The position numbers were made by a program, and so were the translations under genes. Below, piece by piece: positions 59,090 to 64,000 of a DNA stretch of 64,000 bases. The stretch's first letter is position 1. Each line of letters begins with the position of its first letter. The notes under the pieces were generated by a model that had not been told where the DNA came from, ran no database searches, and saw only the letters and a list, made by a program, of their open reading frames with translations. The stretch lies in NCBI GenBank assembly GCA_041676645.1, contig JBAYRO010000007.1, positions 6,746 to 70,745 on the forward strand, written 5' to 3'. Origin of the DNA: JAMLIN01 sp041676645. GTDB taxonomy: Bacteria > Pseudomonadota > Gammaproteobacteria > Burkholderiales > Burkholderiaceae_E.

Positions 59090-60148
59090 ATGAATTCCCC
59101 CCTCTCCTACAAGGAGGCCGGCGTCGATATCGATGCCGGCGATGAGCTCGTCGCCCGGATCGGCCCGCTCGCCCGCAGGACGATGCGCGATGGCGTGCTG
59201 GCGGGCATCGGCGGCTTCGGCGCCCTGTTCGAAGTGCCGCGGCGCTTTCGCGAGCCGGTGCTGGTCTCGGGCACCGACGGGGTCGGCACCAAGCTGCGGC
59301 TCGCCTTCGTCCTGGGGCGGCACGATACGGTCGGGATCGACCTGGTCGGGATGAGCGTCAACGACATCCTCGTCCAGGGCGCCGAACCCCTGTTCTTCCT
59401 TGACTACTTCGCCTGCGGACGGCTCGACGTCGATGTCGCGGCGGCGGTGGTCGGCGGCATCGCCGCTGGCTGCGAGCAGGCGGGCTGCGCCCTGATCGGT
59501 GGCGAAACCGCCGAGATGCCCGGCATGTATCCCGATGGCGAGTACGACCTCGCCGGCTTCGCGGTCGGCGTGGTCGAGAAGTCGGCGATCATCGACGGCA
59601 GCGCCATCGCCCCCGGCGACGCCCTCATCGGCCTGGCGAGCAGCGGCGCCCATTCCAACGGCTATTCCCTGATCCGCCGGGTCCTCGAGCGGGTTTACGG
59701 ACCCCTCGAGGCCGACGCCGCCCGCGCCGCTCTGCGGGAGGATTTCCATGGCCGGCCCTTCGAGGACGTCCTCATGGCGCCGACCCGCATCTACGTCAAG
59801 CCGGTGCTGGGGCTGCTTGCGGAAATGCCCGTCAAGGCGATGGCGCACATCACCGGCGGAGGCCTGGTGGAGAACGTGCCGCGCGTGCTGCCCGATGCCT
59901 GCCGGGCCGAGATGCGCGCCGGGGCCTGGCCGATGCCGCCGCTGTTCGACTGGCTGCGCCAGCAGGGGCAGATCGCCGACGCCGAGATGCACCGGGTGTT
60001 CAACTGCGGCATCGGCATGGTGCTGGTCGTGGCGGCTGCGGATGCCGACCGGGCGATCGCCCATCTCGAGGCGGCCGGCGAGACGGCCTGGCGCATCGGC
60101 GAGGTGGCCGACAGGCAAGCGGGGGATGCTGCCGCGGTGGTGCGCTGA
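59090..60148 (+). CDS. purM: Phosphoribosylformylglycinamidine cyclo-ligase (AIR synthetase)
   Basis: 352 residues. LSYKEAGVDIDAGDELVARI at the start, VSGTDGVGTKLRLAF, GMSVNDILVQGAEPLFFLDY, GGETAEMPGMY and HITGGGLVENVPRVLP are the PurM blocks. It makes 5-aminoimidazole ribotide in purine synthesis. The start at 59090 matches the family. Confidence 0.97.
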   Translation: MNSPLSYKEAGVDIDAGDELVARIGPLARRTMRDGVLAGIGGFGALFEVPRRFREPVLVSGTDGVGTKLRLAFVLGRHDTVGIDLVGMSVNDILVQGAEPLFFLDYFACGRLDVDVAAAVVGGIAAGCEQAGCALIGGETAEMPGMYPDGEYDLAGFAVGVVEKSAIIDGSAIAPGDALIGLASSGAHSNGYSLIRRVLERVYGPLEADAARAALREDFHGRPFEDVLMAPTRIYVKPVLGLLAEMPVKAMAHITGGGLVENVPRVLPDACRAEMRAGAWPMPPLFDWLRQQGQIADAEMHRVFNCGIGMVLVVAAADADRAIAHLEAAGETAWRIGEVADRQAGDAAAVVR

Positions 60149-60158
60149 AGCGATGTAT

Positions 60159-60569
60159 TCAGGCCAGCACGACGACGTTCAGCCCGTGCACCCGCTGGAA
60201 CGCCGCATCGCCCGTCAGCAGCAGGTGTCGCGATCCCAGCTGCAGGCAACTCGCGGCCTGCAGGGCATCAGGCGTGCGCAGTCCGTGTCGCACGCGGATG
60301 CTTGCGGCCAGCTCCACCACGTCGCGAGTCAGCTCCACCCACAGTAGATCCGGTCGGCCGAAAAAGCCATCGAACAGGGCCAGCGTGGCGTTGTCGTCGG
60401 CCTTCATCGGCCCTACGCGACATTCCAGCCACGACAGGCGACTGACGGCCGCACTGGCGCGGGGGTGCGCCTGCGCAATCGCGGCCAGCTTGGCGCGCAC
60501 TCGACTGGCGAACGGTTCCCGGCCTTCGAGCAGGTATATCAGCGCGCTCGCGTCGAAAAAGACGATCAC
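60159..60569 (-). CDS. PIN-domain toxin (VapC-like)
   Basis: 136 residues from a GTG at 60569, 1 bp after the antitoxin stop. The acidic residues of the PIN ribonuclease site are visible in VIVFFDASALIYLLEG, LSWLECRVGP, RTPDALQAA and LLTGDAAFQR. It should cleave RNA when free of its antitoxin. A longer frame to 60626 overlaps the antitoxin and lacks a family-like N terminus. Confidence 0.88.
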   Translation of the reverse strand: MIVFFDASALIYLLEGREPFASRVRAKLAAIAQAHPRASAAVSRLSWLECRVGPMKADDNATLALFDGFFGRPDLLWVELTRDVVELAASIRVRHGLRTPDALQAASCLQLGSRHLLLTGDAAFQRVHGLNVVVLA

Positions 60570-60570
60570 T

Positions 60571-60843
60571 TCACCAGGCGCGCTCTTCGGCCAGCCCGGT
60601 GTCGATGTCCGTCTTGTCCCGCGCACCGGTGGAGGGCTGGGCCAGAAGCCATTGCAGTGCTGTCATGCCGGGGCCGGCCTGCCGCGGCTGTCCCCCGGCA
60701 AGGCGTTGGTACTCCTCCTCGGACAACACGACCGCCGCCGGTCGATTGCGCTTGAGGATATGGACCGGGCCACGCTGCAAGCCCTCTTCGATGGCGGCCA
60801 TGCCGCGGCGCTTGATCTCGGCAGCGGTAAGGGTGTTGTTCAT
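60571..60843 (-). CDS. Phd/YefM-type antitoxin
   Basis: 90 residues. LTAAEIKRRGMAAIEEGLQR, GPVHILKRNRPAAVVLSEEE and YQRLAG match the Phd/YefM fold, with an acidic, less ordered C-terminal toxin-binding tail (TDIDTGLAEERAW). Phd-type antitoxins paired with PIN toxins are a known mixed arrangement. It lies directly upstream of the toxin and behind its own promoter. Confidence 0.88.
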   Translation of the reverse strand: MNNTLTAAEIKRRGMAAIEEGLQRGPVHILKRNRPAAVVLSEEEYQRLAGGQPRQAGPGMTALQWLLAQPSTGARDKTDIDTGLAEERAW

Positions 60844-60857
60844 GGCACATCATGTCA

Positions 60858-60903
60858 GGTACTGAAACAGCGCCAATGGTACTGAATCAAGTACGTTTGT
60901 CAA
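60858..60903 (-). promoter_or_regulatory. Promoter and operator of the toxin-antitoxin pair
   Basis: On the minus strand a perfect -35 TTGACA (60903-60898) is 16 bp from a -10-like TACCAT (60881-60876). Direct repeats TTCAGTACC (complement GGTACTGAA at 60858 and 60878, 20 bp apart) cover the -10 and the start region, suiting antitoxin autorepression. Confidence 0.6.
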
Positions 60904-60956
60904 TTCTTGCCAGGCCCGATAGGCGGACGCGCCGAGGCATCCTGAGCACTACGGGA

Positions 60957-61823
60957 TCAGGCCGGCTGTGCCTGCGGCTGGGTCGTCGGCTCGGCGATCG
61001 TGACCCGGTAGAGCAGGCGCCGGTGGCCTTCGTAGCCGCCGGTGGCCCGGTGCAGCACGCAGCGGTTGTCCCATAGCGTCAGCAGTCCCGGCGACCAGCG
61101 GTGCCGGTAGACGAAGCGGTCCTCGACCTGGTGGGCGAACAACTCGGCGAGCAGGGCTTCGGCCTCGTCGGCGGGCATGCCGTCGATGCCGATCGTGTAG
61201 GCCTGGCTGACGAAGAGGGCCTTGCGGCCGGTTTCCGGGTGCGCCCGCACCACGGGATGCCGATGGGTGGCGAGCGCGCTGTCGTCCGGACGAATCGTCA
61301 TCGAGCGGTCGCCGGCATCGCCGTCACCGTATCGTCCCTTGAGCGAATAGCCGCGGCGCGCCGAATGGATCGCGACGAGGCCGTCGAGCCGGGCGCGCAT
61401 GGCCGCCGGCAGGGCCTCGTAGGCGCCGTACTGGTCGGCGAAGAGGGTGTCGCCACCCACCGGCGGGATCTCCACGCCATAGAGCGCCGTGCCGCTGGGC
61501 GGATCGGGCAGGAAGCTCCAGTCCGAGTGCCAGCTTTCGGCGAACAGGGCGCTCTTCTCGTCGGCTTCGCGTTGCACCGCGATCACATGGCGCCGCCCGG
61601 GCAGGGGTGCGATGTAGGGATCATCGCCGAAGCGGCCAAAGCGCGGCGGAATCGCCTCGAGGTGATCGAGCTCGAGCTGCTGGTCGGGGAAGCCGAGCAC
61701 CTGGTGCTCGAGCCAGGCGGCGCGGACCGCGGCCGCGGTGGCGTCGTCGATCGGTTTGCTGAAATCCACACCGCGCACGTTCGCGCCGATGTTCTGGCCA
61801 CTCGGTTCGATCCGGATCGCCAT
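60957..61823 (-). CDS. TauD/TfdA-family 2-oxoglutarate-dependent dioxygenase
   Basis: 288 residues. The iron motif HxD is in ESWHSDWSF, and the distal His and the 2-oxoglutarate-binding Arg in RCVLHRATGGYEGHRRLLYR. LYGVEIPPVGGDTLFADQYG is conserved in TauD, TfdA and alkyl-sulfatase AtsK relatives. It hydroxylates a substrate such as a sulfonate or aryloxyacetate; specificity is not readable. AGGAGACAG precedes the ATG. Confidence 0.9.
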   Translation of the reverse strand: MAIRIEPSGQNIGANVRGVDFSKPIDDATAAAVRAAWLEHQVLGFPDQQLELDHLEAIPPRFGRFGDDPYIAPLPGRRHVIAVQREADEKSALFAESWHSDWSFLPDPPSGTALYGVEIPPVGGDTLFADQYGAYEALPAAMRARLDGLVAIHSARRGYSLKGRYGDGDAGDRSMTIRPDDSALATHRHPVVRAHPETGRKALFVSQAYTIGIDGMPADEAEALLAELFAHQVEDRFVYRHRWSPGLLTLWDNRCVLHRATGGYEGHRRLLYRVTIAEPTTQPQAQPA

Positions 61824-61884
61824 GGTGCTGTCTCCTGTTCTTGTCGTGAATTGGTCCGAGTATCGGTGCTTCCCGGGGCCTGCG

Positions 61885-61929
61885 CAAATCAGAGATGACG
61901 TTGGTATCGATGAACGCCCTGTCGTTCAT
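61885..61929 (-). pseudogene. N-terminal remnant of a second PIN toxin
   Basis: About 15 codons starting MNDRAFIDTNVISDL, the first strand and first catalytic Asp of a VapC toxin. After this the frame continues into sequence unrelated to PIN proteins and into the leader of the dioxygenase gene. The rest of the toxin is deleted. Confidence 0.65.
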
Positions 61930-62107
61930 GCAGCTCTTCCCGCGTCCAGGGGCCGGAACTGCGGGCATCGGTGGCGGCAGCGCGCTCGAGGAAACGCCGC
62001 ATGGCTACGGTACGCTCCTGCCGGCCGGCATAGCTCTCCAGGTATTGCCGGAGCAAGGCGTTGACCGAGGTGCCGTTCGAGCCCTCGGACTTCTGGCCAG
62101 CCGTCAC
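61889..62107 (-). pseudogene. Truncated ribbon-helix-helix antitoxin
   Basis: The frame encodes NGTSVNALLRQYLESYAG and then RFLERA...GPWTREELHER, the helix pair and tail of an RHH antitoxin. The N-terminal DNA-binding beta strand is missing where the frame meets the recQ stop (62118). At the other end the usual stop right after LHER has become a CAG codon, so the frame reads on over the toxin start. Both ends are damaged. Confidence 0.6.
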
Positions 62108-62117
62108 GGCCACCGCG

Positions 62118-63998
<1,881 letters not shown>

Positions 63999-64000
63999 GC

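Overview
The window is a high-GC (about two-thirds G+C by eye), gene-dense chromosomal segment. It most resembles a betaproteobacterium, and a Burkholderiales-like one is my best guess. The reasons are the mnmA/purB neighbourhood, the block hda - HAD phosphatase - pcnB - folK - deoxynucleoside kinase - panC with purM divergent from hda, the queA-tgt-yajC-secD-secF operon, the presence of Hda (a beta/gammaproteobacterial protein), a class I PHA synthase, and a proteobacterial-style Mn(II) riboswitch before a GDT1-family gene. No ribosomal RNA, phage, complete insertion sequence or CRISPR array is visible. There is one tRNA gene, tRNA-Leu(CAA).

Layout. 1-8.3 kb is catabolic: the 3' part of fumarylacetoacetase, an ALDH / 3-hydroxyisobutyrate-dehydrogenase-like / lactonase-like / cyclase cluster behind a palindromic operator, a MliC-like lysozyme-inhibitor protein, an isochorismatase-like hydrolase, a dead alcohol-dehydrogenase fragment and an MFS transporter. 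8.3-17.1 kb carries two unknown envelope proteins, a three-gene proton-translocating transhydrogenase (pntA1-pntA2-pntB), mnmA, a membrane-anchored FMN glutamate-synthase-like protein and purB. 17.1-19 kb has a cytochrome c' flanked by two b561-type cytochromes. 19-24.6 kb is queA-tgt-yajC-secD-secF. At 24.7-26.7 kb lies a three-part copper nitrite reductase with a DoxX-like membrane part, a CuNIR core and a cytochrome c. 26.8-32.6 kb holds tRNA-Leu, a PHA synthase and a translationally coupled pair: a PhoU/DUF47-like protein and a pyruvate-phosphate-dikinase-like protein that lacks the PEP barrel. 32.7-41.4 kb is a mixed accessory stretch of regulators, hydrolases, an SDR, a metallo-beta-lactamase remnant, a VOC protein, a GDT1-family Mn exporter with a yybP-ykoY riboswitch, MaoC, HAD and MscS. 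41.5-45.4 kb encodes the upper 3-hydroxybenzoate/gentisate route with a MarR regulator. 45.6-52.4 kb is the complete phosphate system: pstSCAB-phoU, facing phoBR, each with an 11-bp-periodic Pho box. 52.4-60.1 kb holds thpR, galE and the panC...hda / purM housekeeping block. 60.1-64 kb has a Phd/PIN toxin-antitoxin pair, a TauD-family dioxygenase, a decayed second toxin-antitoxin locus and recQ.

How parts connect. PhoB/PhoR should control pstSCAB-phoU and themselves through the two Pho boxes. YajC/SecDF serve protein export. The 3-hydroxybenzoate 6-hydroxylase makes gentisate for the adjacent dioxygenase, but maleylpyruvate isomerase and fumarylpyruvate hydrolase are not in the window. Two copies of a long GGGGTCAGACAC palindrome (15.6 kb and 54.1 kb) mark a dispersed repeat family, and one copy now encodes the last 17 residues of GalE. 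The least explained assembly is the PHA synthase / PhoU-like / barrel-less dikinase cluster, followed by the tripartite nitrite reductase.
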